From: Campylorhamphus procurvoides
Taxonomy: Eukaryota; Chordata; Aves; Passeriformes; Dendrocolaptidae
Assembly (NCBI GenBank): GCA_013396655.1
Contig: WBMV01004992.1
Span: 62,001 to 126,000 of the forward strand
Direction: 5' to 3'
DNA length: 64,000 nucleotides
In this document: positions 14,433 through 26,066 of the stretch, one piece after another
Position numbering within the stretch: the first letter of the stretch is position 1
Layout of the letters: each line of letters opens with the position of its first letter
The notes under the pieces: generated by a model
Told to the model about the DNA's origin: nothing
Databases searched by the model: none
What the model saw: only the letters and a program-made list of their open reading frames with translations
Made by a program: the position numbers and the translations under genes

Positions 14433-14447
14433 CATATATATATATAT
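14433..14447. repeat. (TA)n microsatellite
   Basis: A short run of alternating TA dinucleotides follows CACA. It is a simple repeat with no visible function. Confidence 0.85.
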
Positions 14448-17400
14448 CTTTGTTCTGTAAAAGTTACACTTCTGTGCAAAAGCCTAAAAGATTTTGTGAA
14501 TAGGAATTGTTTTAACCTCAAAACCCACCATTGCAGAAAATTAGTTGCTACATTATTTTCTCATTACTTTTAATCCACAGTATTAAGCATTCCATTTCGA
14601 AAGTCATGCCCCCCACATAGAGAAAATGAAGCCTTAGACCTGACAAGTGTGCAGTTGATGGGATAGCAAGTACAAGTTAGCTACTTGTGCATGAAGACAA
14701 CCAGATCTGATCTATTTCTGGTCAGCTGTTACCCCCTTTGTATACCAAATTAGCCTCACAAAGGTGTCTCCAGTTTGCACACACTCCCTTCTAAAAGCCC
14801 AGACTTCAAAGATTAATGCAAAGTCACAACACAAAACATAGCTGGAGCTGGAGTCACCAGTTTGCACTCCTCTTTGCCAGACCCAATATATACATCAAAA
14901 GTGTAAATATATACATGATTCTGGCAGTGGCATCTCCTCTCACATCCAAAATTATCTGCTTTTGACTTCTAGACAGTAGAAAAGAAACTCCTGGCAATTA
15001 CAAAACTCCAGACCCTGCTGACAATTGCCCCTTTGAACTAGCTCAGCTCCTTTTGTTTGTGCCACTTCGGGGACATGAAGTAATTGCAAAGGCAGCTTCT
15101 CTGCTCACAGGAGGTTCCTCCCCCAGCCTGAGTGACATCTTCTCATAGCCAATGTAGGAAGCACAGAAAAAGGCAGAGACTGGATTATGTCTTTTCAGAG
15201 TGTATGAAAAGTTGGGTTTCACTCCTTAGATGATCCTTGGGACTGGAAGAAACCAAGGATCCTAGGACTGGAAGCAGCAGAGTGGGGCCAATGTGGAAGA
15301 AAATTTGCCATTCCTACCACTAATATGAACAAGGGGAATGTAGAGATAGGGACTGATAATAGCAGGAGAATCCATTCACCTTCTATAGTGACCACAGTCC
15401 CAGACACCCAGGTCCTTTCAGGGTAGCAGCACCCATGGCAGGTCTAGAAGTGCAGACAGGAAGGTCACAGCTATTTTACTGCTTCAGTAGTCATTTACTG
15501 TAGGCAGTTGCCTACTGTGTTTCTTTGGCAAGTTTGATGTGAACAGAAGGTGGATACAGACTCAGACAAACATCTGCTGACATCTCTAGAAGCCAGTTCA
15601 TATTTGAGCACTACGTTCCTATAAAGAATTGTTGAGGTGGCATAAAGCTATCATTGTCCTTGTAGTGCACCAAGGATCATTTGTCCCAACCTAAGAATGC
15701 AGACCTATTTTCCTTTCTTTTTCACAGCCACTGAGTTGGTTGAATACTTCTCTGCCTTTCTTCCCTGTATCTCATTTTTGACTTTTGCTTTACCATCATG
15801 CCACCACTCCATCATAGCTTATTTTTTCTCTTCTCCACCTCTACTCATTTTCTCTACAGATGGACCTCCATGTAAGCTCTGGTCACTGTCCCCCTGTATC
15901 CTGTGAGCTCACTCATCCACTCTCCATCTGCTTCATGGGATTTCAGATTTCCCAGACTAGAGGCATGAAGGGTTCCCAGCTCTCCATACTAGAGGCAACT
16001 GTATGTGTTGCCATTCACTTAGTTCACAGGACACAACCCCTACCTCTTTCTTTCTTCTTCCCCTGCTACTGCAGCAATTGTCCTGCATTGTAGAGGTGTG
16101 CGTTGGCTGCCAGAGGAAACATGGTGACATCAGCAGTCATTAAACTGGTTGGGTGAGACCAACAATTATCTCATATGCTCAACAAATTTTAGGAGGTAGA
16201 GATCCTATGGAAAGCATGATATCTCAGTGGGTCACAGTAATTCACAGTTTCAGTGACTTAGATACATGCAAGTATTTTATTGCCAAAGTTGATAGCATCA
16301 TAAACTTTTACAAACACAGATTTACTCAGCAAACAAAAGAAAATAACAGCAGCCTGAAAAAAATTATGTCTATTAAGCAATGTAACCTAACAGGCATACA
16401 AGTGTCAGTGACCTAACTGCTATTTAAACCATGAAGATGCTGTGGTCCTGGAGAAACGAAACAATTCACCAGTAAGAACAAGCAGCAGCATGAGGCCATT
16501 AATTGAAAGCCTAGCTATGGTTCTTCAGTATACGCTGTAATCTCACTGGGCATCATGTAAAATTACTTTTATAAAGTCAGAAAAGGATTTGAAAAGCTTA
16601 GAACCACAGGATATAAATCGAAAATTACAGGGTGAAATTTTGCAATACTTTTGATACTACATAAACACAATTTTAAGACCTTTGAACCTACACTCTGAAT
16701 TACACTGCCGATGTAAGAATGGATGAACTCATTGATTTCAGTGCTTAAATTCATGTTCTCCAGAAACAGAAAACAAAGCTCAGATTTAATCTGAGATCAT
16801 TCTCTGCTGCTGTGAGTGCCACAGTTGAGAGCATGTATACTAGATTTATCTCCAGTCCTCTTCAGAGGCAACATCCCCATAAAGGAATTGCTTACACTCA
16901 GAGGTAGTATCTGCATTTTAATATAGAATGAGTCTGATCTCTGCCAATCCCTGATAAGATCTACTCAGATGAAAGATCTGGAGAAGTGTACCAGTATATA
17001 TCATATCAGTTAAACTGATTTTTGACCACACTTTCCCCTCCAACTCTGCTCAATAGCACTAAAATATTACTCATCAGATCTTTAGAAAAAATTTTTGGGT
17101 TCCGCAAGTAGCATTACTAAAGCATTATGACAACTAAAAAAGTCAAGAAACATTAATCTATGTCTGTATCTGATATAGCAAAAGTAGAGAGGTATATCTA
17201 ATCTCTTTTCCCTTAAATCAGAAGCTAAACAGGTCAGAGCTGAAAAAATTTCTGTGTGGAGTACCTGCAATACTATGGCATGAGGTGAGTAATAAGCACT
17301 GTTCTCAGGCATCACAATGCAAGAGCAATTGAGGGAGATTCATGATTTTATGCATATTATGTATTAAACAAATATTTTATTTCCCAACTTATTTAATGTC

Positions 17401-17500
17401 AATGCAAACATTACTCACTCTGGAAGTGTTTGAATTTGCAGAAGTCATTCTTGATTCTGAATGCTATACATTAACATTGATTTTCTTTTTGTGCCTTGAT

Positions 17501-18385
17501 ATAGAATCACAGAATCACTAGGGCTAGAAAAGTTCTTTAGTATCATCAAGTCTATTTGTTAACGTAACACTGCTGTATTCACCACTAAAACATGTCCTCA
17601 AGTGCAATATCCACACACCTTTTGAGCATTTGCAGGGATGGGGAATCCACTACTTTCCTGGGCAGCCTGTTTCAACATCTGAGCATCCTTTCAGTGAAGT
17701 TTTTCCTAAGGACTAATCTTAACCTCCCCTTGTGCAACTTGAGACCACTTGCTCTCATTCTACTGCTTTCTACCTGGGAGAAGAGGCTGACTCATGCCTT
17801 GCTACAGGCAAGTAGGTAGTTGTAGAAACAGATAAGGTCTCCCCTGACCCTCCTCTTCTCCAGGCTAAACAATCCCAGCTCTCTCAGCTGCTCCTCATCA
17901 GATTTTTGCTCCAGAACCGTCACCAGCTTTGTTGTCCTTTCTAGTAGTGAGGAGCCCAGAACTGGACACAATACTTGAGGTGCAGCCTCAGCACTGTCAA
18001 ATACAGAGGGGCAATCACTGCACTGGTGCTGCTGGCCACACTATTCCAATACATACCAGGATGCCATTGACCTTCTTGGCCACCTGGAAACACTGCTGGC
18101 TCATGTTCAGCCAATTGTCAACCAGCACTCCCCACATGCTTTTCTGCTGGGCAGTTTTCCAGCCTCTCCTTCATAAATCTGTAGCGCTGTAAGGAGTTGT
18201 TGAGACCCAGGTGCAGGACTCAAGAATTGGCCTTGTTGAATCTCACACAACTGGCCTTAGTCCATCAATCCACCCTGTCCAGGTGTTCATCTCTGTAGAG
18301 CCTTTCTACCCTCCAGTAGGTCAACACTCCCACTGATCTTGGTGTCATCTGCAAACTTACTAGAGATGAAGTGCATTCTTTCAAT
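17501..18385 (-). mobile_element. CR1 LINE, 5'-truncated 3' portion
   Basis: On the plus strand the copy opens with ATAGAATCACAGAATCAC, the reverse complement of the CR1 3' terminus, so the element reads on the minus strand. Read that way, the lower-coordinate part encodes the end of ORF2, recognisable by the pattern RLVLRKNFTERMLRC then a stop, then NRLPRKVVDSPSLQ. The stop is at 17672-17674, where the family normally has Trp, so it is probably a TGG to TGA change. The rest follows the CR1 reverse-transcriptase C-terminal region (on the plus strand, tracts such as TTGGCCACCTGGAAACACTG and CTTGGTGTCATCTGCAAAC). Similarity fades near 18385, as expected of 5' truncation. It is an inactive fossil. 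The subfamily is not assigned. Confidence 0.92.
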
Positions 18386-21300
18386 TTTATTATGTCTGCT
18401 CATATATCTATTTCACTGGAAAGATGTGTAATATCTGTCTCTTGCAACCTGGACCTAGGACATGAGAGGTTTGTTCAGTACAATGTTCTATGTCATTCAC
18501 TCCATGAGATCCGACCATGAGTTAACTCTGAAGTGCAGAGGTATGTCAGTGATTGCTTGAGTACACAATTACAGCATGAGCTAACCCTTTTGCTGGTCAT
18601 GATCTAAATCCCACCAGGACCCTGGATGGAGCCTTTCCCCACCACCACACTTTCCTCCAGAAATGAGGTTTAGCCGTGGTCTTAGATCTTTTCTCACCTG
18701 TACAAAGTTCACAGATGATGACTTCAGTAGCTGAAGACAAAAACATCTAGCTGAAGACAAGGAAGAAGTTCTTTAACTCTTGAACAGTTTGGAGACCATG
18801 GTTTTGTGGTAAGGACTTAGGAATCTCGCCCCAGTAATATTGCTATAATAGGAGGAAATTTGCTTTCTAAATCCAAAATGGATCCTCTATCTATCTCTGC
18901 TCTCACTCACTTTCTCTCTGCTGGATCCCACATGTCAAGCCCCTTTGCACTTCTTGAGATATTGCTCAGTTCTAATCCTGGTGGAGATTTCTTTTTACCA
19001 CATCATCTTTCCAGTGCAGACTCCCTGTACATAGCATATTGAGGTACCAGGATATAAAAATGAGAATATCTATACAGGCTTATGCCAACCTTTTCACATT
19101 CAATTTGAGCCTCTTGCTGAACGAATGGTACCCTTTATATCATCCAGGAGACATGTCACTGAGTCATCTATCCTGTTATATGACCCCCCTGACACTCATT
19201 CACTTCATCTGAAGAGGAACTCTATGTAGGGCAAAATGAATCTTAGTCCCACCCTCATAAAGATTCAGCACATATTGGAACATGGTGTGCATGTATTTAT
19301 TGATACAGTAATCACGACCAGTCACATTCTCTTTCTGTGTATTTAATGGAGACATTATTATTCTGCCCCCTTTGCCTCATTATAATAAAATCTTGCCTTG
19401 GATTTAATAACTAAAATAAATCTGCTTGAGTCAGGCCAAGAGCTAAGTTAGTATTCTTCCTAAGGACCATCTTAGCTATGCAATGGAGAGATGACACTCT
19501 ACATCAGCCAACATATGATAACCTATCTTTAATTTCTCCCTGCTCTGGTGCTATTATCTCTCCTCTGCCACAGCTGCATACTGCTATTGTCAGTGGTAAA
19601 GACAAGACGTCTCTAATTAGAGGGCAGGATAAATTGCTTTTATCTACTTTTAACATGCTTTTACATGGCACCTGGTACACAAGTCTTAGCTAGGCAATGA
19701 TAATTTGAAAAGCAAATCACTGCTTGGAGAAATATGATACATTTTAAAAAGAAAATTAAATGTATGGAGTAGCAGAATCAACATATTGGAGATTGCTGAG
19801 CTTTAAAGCTGTCAGAAGTCTTGTATTCTTATGTTTTATATTGAGTTAAAATAAGCAATCACAGTCTATATACCCAGCAGTTTCTCTCCCTCTGTCTTTT
19901 TGGATGATCCAAAGAGCAAGCTGTGAATTTGGAACTATACATGCAACACAGCAAAGGCACCCTTGTCATACAGCAACTGTGCCTTCTCTGATGGTAAGTC
20001 CAACTGAGCAGTTTTAAAACATGCTCTGCAGGATCAGCATTGACTCATGCAGAATCATCCCTGGAATAAGCTCATCCTGTGCAGTACAAGTCCATATTAC
20101 TGCTTTATACAATGCTTAACAAAAATTAAATATAGAAAATATAAATATGCAATGACAAAGATTTATCTCTGGAGAACATAACTTATTAACAAATTATTCA
20201 CCTGTTCTAATGATTGTCCTGTTACAGAAAAAAAAGGGAAAAAAAAACCAAACAAAAACCAACGAATTAGCTACAAAGGTCCAAAAATTACTGATCTTTA
20301 GGCAGCAGTAACCATCAAACATCAGTCAAAAATTTCAGCTGTCCGTTACCATTCTGAGTTCAGTTCACAGAGCTGGAAGTGCATGACTGCCATACTAAAC
20401 CCACAGTGTTCAATCCTTTTGCTCATCATCAGAAAGTATCAAGTGCTCTTCCATGAAAGGCATCACCACAGAGATATATATTCTTTATAATGTACTGTCA
20501 GTTGGCTTCATCTGCACTAGCAGAGTCAGGCAGCACTCATACTTCTAACACATCCTCCAGGCTTTTGATTACACTTCCTTAAAAATCTGTTGAGCTTGTC
20601 TGATTGTTAGGAGCTTCCTGAGATATAAAACTTCATACATCCAAATGGTAACTGGGCCAAATTATTTTATTTGCTATTTACTGCAACTTAGCAGTTTGGA
20701 AAGTCTATAGAAACATCCAAAAGTGACAGCTTGCAGAGAGAATCTCAGTAGAGCTTCTGCTGTTAGTTTAATGAAAGGGAAATCTCTTTGCCGCCAGACT
20801 ATGATTTCTGGCCCAATTTCCTCCTGTGGTGGTGTGCTCATTACTAAACATGCTCACAGAACAGTAGTCGGCAGCGTCCACCTGTTGCTGTCCATCAGAA
20901 ACCCAAGTACGGAGCTGGTAGAACAGGGTCAGGGAAAGCACCCTAGGCTGGAATAGGACTGTAGTCACACCGGATGGGTTTCCGGCTAATGACAAAGCTG
21001 TAAAGGATCATGTTTTCCCTAGCTGATTTGCATGAAATGTTCTGCCAAGAGAAACCACTTTCTGTGTGCTTTAAAATATAGCTGGGTGGCCCTTTATTCG
21101 ATCCCAGGAAGACAGTAAGCCAAGCGGTTTCACCAGAGCATGCTATTAATTTCTCAAAGCCTTTCATCTTCAAAAAGAAGGAATAAACTTCAAGCACAGA
21201 TTGCCCCAGTGATAACATGAGCTAGTATTTGAGGCAAGAAATGTTTGACTGGGATATCTTAGCAAATACAATGAGCAGAGCTAATGCTGAACAAAACTAT

Positions 21301-21664
21301 CAGGTGTAGGTGACATGATACTTGTAACAATATTTGATCACTTATGTACAGATCACAAAATTGAAAAAGTGAAATTGCACTTTAATTGTCTAATACAAGC
21401 AAAATATTTTAAAACCCAGTTGAAAAACATAATTTTGCTTAGAAAGTCAAACACTTAAAAGTTAGAAAATGCACTTTCTCTAAGTAATTTTAGTAATACA
21501 GTCTCTGCTATCCTCATCACAAACCATTTTTGCATGGCATTCTAATACCACTTAGGGCAGAAAGTAGATTGTTCTTCTTCAGTGAATGAACAAGTAGCTA
21601 TTCTTCTTCCTCCTGTCCCATTTGAAGCCTCCTGATGCATACTATTCAAACAACCTTCTAAAAT
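18386..21664. other. non-coding stretch, no gene recognised
   Basis: No gene is supported here. The only structure I noticed is a short duplication of TAGCTGAAGACAA at 18728-18740 and 18748-18760 (20-bp period), and an A-rich tract around 20228-20262. Confidence 0.55.
18728..18760. repeat. short tandem duplication (20-bp period)
   Basis: TAGCTGAAGACAA occurs twice with a 20-base offset. It is a simple local duplication. Confidence 0.8.
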
Positions 21665-21830
21665 CAGAATGATTAATGTTTCTCCAGTGCTCATCACAAC
21701 GTTATCCAAATCTTGTTTAGTCACACTTATCTTCATAACAACCTTGTGAAATTACGTAGAGGCTACTCTTTATGTTTCAGCTGGAGACGTGAGGCATAGA
21801 TGGTAATCCTAAAGTGCCTACTGATCCTGA
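21665..21830 (-). mobile_element. MIR-like CORE-SINE fragment
   Basis: The plus strand contains CTTCATAACAACCTTGTGA, then TTTCAGCTGGAGACGTGAGG and CATAGATGGTAATCCTAAAG. The order and spacing match the reverse complement of the MIR core as I recall it (TCATAACAACCCTGTGAGG, then TTTTACAGATGAGGAAACTG, AGGCACAGA and GTTAAGTAACTTGCC). The fragment therefore lies in minus orientation. Sequence upstream to about 21665 fits less well. MIR-type SINEs are very old in amniotes and are usually strongly diverged in birds, which agrees with this appearance. Confidence 0.5.
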
Positions 21831-23652
21831 GTACCCAAGTTGAGACCTGTGAGACCACTTTTTTTGATTAGTTAACACTATCTTCTCTTTGTACATTCAG
21901 TAGAAAACCATTGTTGATGTCAGTTGGAGTGATGAGTTTTGAGCATGCATGAAAAATCTGCCTCAGATCAAATCCCTTAAAAGGCAAATTAGTGCAGAAA
22001 CTCTGCTTAGTATATCTCCTTCATGATCACTTGGGGATGTGTTGTAGAGATGAGAACACAATCTGCTTCTTTACATATGTATGTAGATATTAGTGCTTTG
22101 ATATACACACATACACAGATATATGCAAAAACATTCATGTTATTTATTAGTTTTTCCTTTTAAAACAAAGGGGATAAATTGCACTGTTATTACAGATAAT
22201 AAGTACTGAACCACAGAAAACATGGGTGGGAAGGATTTACCACCTAAGTGCCACATAATATTTGACATAACTTACTGTTGCTTTGGGCTAATTTTAAATT
22301 ATAAAGCTTTTCTCTGATTCTCAGTTTGCTTCTTTTAACATACTGGTAGCACTTTCTTGGAACATATCCCTTATGTTCTTTTCAGCTGACTTTGTCCTCC
22401 TTGAGGCATTTTTACCCTGTGAATACACAAGTGAACAAAAGGATCAGATTAGATGGAGGAAGAAGGAAATTCAGCAATAGATAGAAAGAAGCACTTTACA
22501 ATACTTGGGTGAAGAAGGTCTACATCTTTCCCAGATAAATATGCAAAGAGGAAACCAATGTAAATACAGGGATAACCTCAATGAATGCAGTACTACAGAC
22601 AGAAAATGCACTTTTTCAAGGAGTAACCCTGACAGAATCTTCCTTGATGGAGGCAAACATTGTTCTAATTAAAGAATTTTAAGTGCATCTTCCTCATCTC
22701 TTTGGATTAGTTTTTATTCAAAATGCATAAAATTGGCGAAGCCCTATTTAAAAATTGGAAGCTGATATTTAGGCTAATAAAATATAATTTATAAATATTG
22801 CTTAAAAATCATGCTTTTTACATTTTAGGATATTGTTTTCCTACATGCACAGAAAAGAAATGTTTGTATTTCCCCTTCTTCAAGATATCTAATACATAAT
22901 ACAGTAACACACGCAACTTGTCGGTATCTATATGCCAACCTAAAAAGGCTCATCGTCCTTATTAGGTTTAATTAGATCTAGTCACATCCGCCAATTAAAC
23001 TGTCATTTTAATATAAAACCAAAGCATATGGATCAAATACACAACCTTAATTGAAATTAGTCAGTCCTAATTCCACTTTTTTTCCATAAAAAAACTGTCT
23101 TCCTCATTAAAGGAAGTATTTATTTTAGCTTTAACTTTTGCCAATACATTTTAAATGCTAAAAATAAAAATAGATAAATGCAAAAAGAGAGATTGTTGGA
23201 AAAATTGGAGTGTGCTATGGTCTGTGTTAATTATGAGTGACTAGGGAGTCCAGGGAGAAGGGAAAGTTTGCACTAACAAAGCAAACCACGTAACTTAGAA
23301 ATATCTTGGGCTTTGAGATGCAGAGAGGATGTTTGTTCAGTTAAAACATACATATAAAAGCATGCAGAATTACATTTCTAGTGAATTCACCATATAAAAA
23401 CTTGTGTAAACTCCTGCAATATACAAAGCATGATCCAATAAACCAACTTCTTAATATTAGAGTGATTCTCATACAAAGTCCACCCTTAGTGACTCTTTCT
23501 GGCACAGCAACATAGAGTAAGAAAAAGCATCAGTTTTGAAAAATCAGAATTCCATCAATCTAAGCATAGTTCAAATATATCTGTTGACTTTCAACACCAG
23601 TGCCCAAACTGCATTTGAGTTTTATACTGGAAGTTAACCTGTTTGGCTGATT

Positions 23653-23750
23653 AAAAAAAACCAAACAAAGAAAAAAAAAACCCAACCAAAACCAAACCAA
23701 ACCAACCAAACAAAAAAACAACAAAAAACTCAAACCACAAACCAACAAAC
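23653..23750 (+). repeat. A-rich (CCAAA)n-like tract
   Basis: This is nearly 100 bases of A runs broken by CC or C, with several CCAAA units in a row. The minus-strand open frame across it is only the translation of the reverse T/G tract, a low-complexity Phe/Leu/Gly/Trp string, and is not a gene. Confidence 0.9.
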
Positions 23751-24710
23751 GGAATCCCCAACACATGAAAATATTCATCCTCCTATCTATTACAGATTTT
23801 AGAAGGCACATATCCACACTGGCTTTGTTCACACTGAAATGAGTTGAAAACTAGTGCTGAAATAAAAATCCAAACCCAGCTGTTACTGAAGTTAGTAAGA
23901 AGGCTCACAATTTTTTTCTAAGTAGAACCACTCTTTTGGTTATGAAATGCCTTGAGTTTAAAATGTATATCAAGCTGATAATTCACATCCTTGAAGAGCA
24001 TTTTTATAAAAACGTGAAGGTATAAGTGCTAAGGTCTAGTGCTACTTGCAGATATGGTGATGGTGAACTATTGATGCTACTCTGATACAGCTTCTATGTT
24101 AAGCCCAGGTGGGACAATTTATCCAGAGATAAAAACTTTGGAACTGAGTTCCAAAGGCACAGCAAATTTTTTACCAATTCTCCCCTATGATAGAGAAGGC
24201 TATGCTGTTTCATCTTCAACTTTTTATCAAAGAATAATAAAAATTCAGGTCACTCTCATTTCAGCAAGGCAGGAGAAGAGGGCTTTTCTAAGAGGCAAGT
24301 CTACAGACTGAGGAAGTCTTTCTTTTCTCATTTGTTTCTTGCCCCCCAAATGGCTTCCTAAAGTGGAGGCACTAGTAAAAGATGACAAGAAAAGATTTAT
24401 TTCTGGCCAAGATTCTGAGTCATCCATGAATTGCTCACATACAGCCTAATCTAGGCACTTGAGCAAGTGAGGGAGAAAAGGGAGCGATGCAAAGTGGATG
24501 AAGAAAGGAAATGGCTGGTTGCATTCAGTTTTCAGCCAAAAGACTATTCATATGTTGGAAAACAAAGTTTCTCTCTGGTAATCTTTTTCCCACATAGTCT
24601 GGTATTTAAAATTACTATAATTGCATGATAGAAGCTGACATTAAGGGACAGTAAAAATTCTAGCCACAAATCTCTAGTTTTAGTCTAAAGTTTTACCTTT
24701 CCATATTTTA

Positions 24711-24711
24711 N
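24711..24711. other. ambiguous base (n)
   Basis: A single undetermined base in otherwise ordinary AT-rich DNA marks an unresolved consensus position in the assembly. It has no coding consequence because no gene lies here. Confidence 0.99.
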
Positions 24712-26007
24712 GGATTTTGGGACTGTGAATCTAATCTGGACCTGGGTGTTTGGGGTCCTCCCTGTGTGTAAGCTTGAGCCATCAAGTACTTTTTATGAAT
24801 CTCTGAACTCTTTTCCACTGTGAAATGCATTTGTGGTTTTCCTGTTGTCAAGCTGTATCGTAGTGGATATCAACCATGGTTAGTGCTGGGCAGCAGAGAA
24901 TTTACAGGCGAATAGACCCATGACGGACCCTCTCTGCAGCAGGACACACTACCCCAGTCCTGGCTGCAATGTGAAAGTTGGTTCATGCTCCTAGACAAGG
25001 GAATCTAATCCCTTAATAACTTTCGCAGGGCTAGACAGCAATGTCAGTTTTTCCCTGTTAGCTTTCCTTGAGAATAGCAAAAGCAGACAAATTTTCCTGT
25101 AAAAACATATGTACACAGTAAAAATTATAACCAAAAAATGTCTTTCCAAGACAAACAACCCACAACACCATTACCTTTGAGAGTTCAGGTATGAATTGTC
25201 ATATATCGGTAAACCTGGTTTGCAGCTCTGAATGAGTCACAAATTAATGACTTTAACTGTTTTAATAAAATTGCAAACTTCCATGGAAAGAATTAAACTG
25301 ATTTATTTCCTTCTCATGTTCTTCTACATCACAGAAATCAAAAAATCTGACATTGCTTCATCTGAGAATGTTTTTTTGCCTGGATTGAATATTTAGACAA
25401 CATATTTATTTTTATAAACCCTTGCTTTTTTGAGATTGAACTTGAACTCTACTCTACTGGCAAGTCTGCATTTACAAGGCTGCCAGCTAAAAATAACGCA
25501 TGAAGAAAGAACTCATGTGGAACAAGTCAGGGCACAACACAAACATTAAGAAATAAAATTCCTTGCAATATTCTGCACTCATACAGAAGAAGTTAAAGTT
25601 CATGGTCACAGAAGGAAAAGCTTGTGAGCATTCCAATGTGGTAGACTAACTATTGCTATAAATTGAAATGCAGCCTACTCCAAAATATTCTTTTCATAGT
25701 AGCATGCAAGTATGACAATGTAAGTAAAGATGAGCAGCTGATCAGGTGAACAATTTTTTAGGTACCCTGATTGTTGTGAGGGGTTTTCGACATTTATGCA
25801 GGCCTGGTGGCAGAATTTAAAGATACTTGTAAAGATGTAGGAACCACTGTCATATATAAAACCATTCAAGTGAGATTCAAAATGAGGTAGGATTTGTTAT
25901 ATGCTCAGAGATTGAGGAGGGGTTTAGAAATTAGTTGATATTATCTGGGTTCTTTGAACTCTTCATAAAATTGATCATAATTACCACTGGACTGGACTGT
26001 AATCTAT

Positions 26008-26066
26008 TGCTTGCAAAGTGCTTTGAAGTTTTTAGATAAAACTTGATGTGTAAGATATTAAAACAA
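26008..26066 (+). repeat. possible 3' tail of an ancient SINE/LINE
   Basis: TTGCTTGCAAAGTGCTTTGA is followed by a GATAAAAC segment and an AT-rich end. It resembles the conserved tail shared by old amniote SINEs and L2-like elements (GCAAAGTGCTTTGAGATCC..GGATGAAAGG). No body is recognisable upstream. It is comparable with the candidate at 8292. Confidence 0.35.

Larger units (their letters stand above)
8346..17500. other. non-coding AT-rich stretch, no gene recognised
   Basis: I find no supported gene. The longest open frame, on the minus strand at 10333-10845, would give 170 residues. It shows no recognisable domain, and its length is near what chance would give in a window this size. Other contents are an A/C-rich tract at 10122, a possible hAT-tip fragment at 10436, a (TA)n microsatellite at 14433, and an imperfect duplication near 15230-15275 with GATCCT..GGACTGGAAG occurring twice. 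Confidence 0.6.

Noticed and set aside
17592..18192. Plus-strand open frames within the CR1 at 17501-18385
   Set aside because: They read the antisense of a minus-strand CR1 and have no independent support.
23560..23832. Minus-strand open frame with a hydrophobic Gly/Leu/Phe/Trp segment
   Set aside because: The segment is the translation of the (CCAAA)n tract complement, not a membrane protein.
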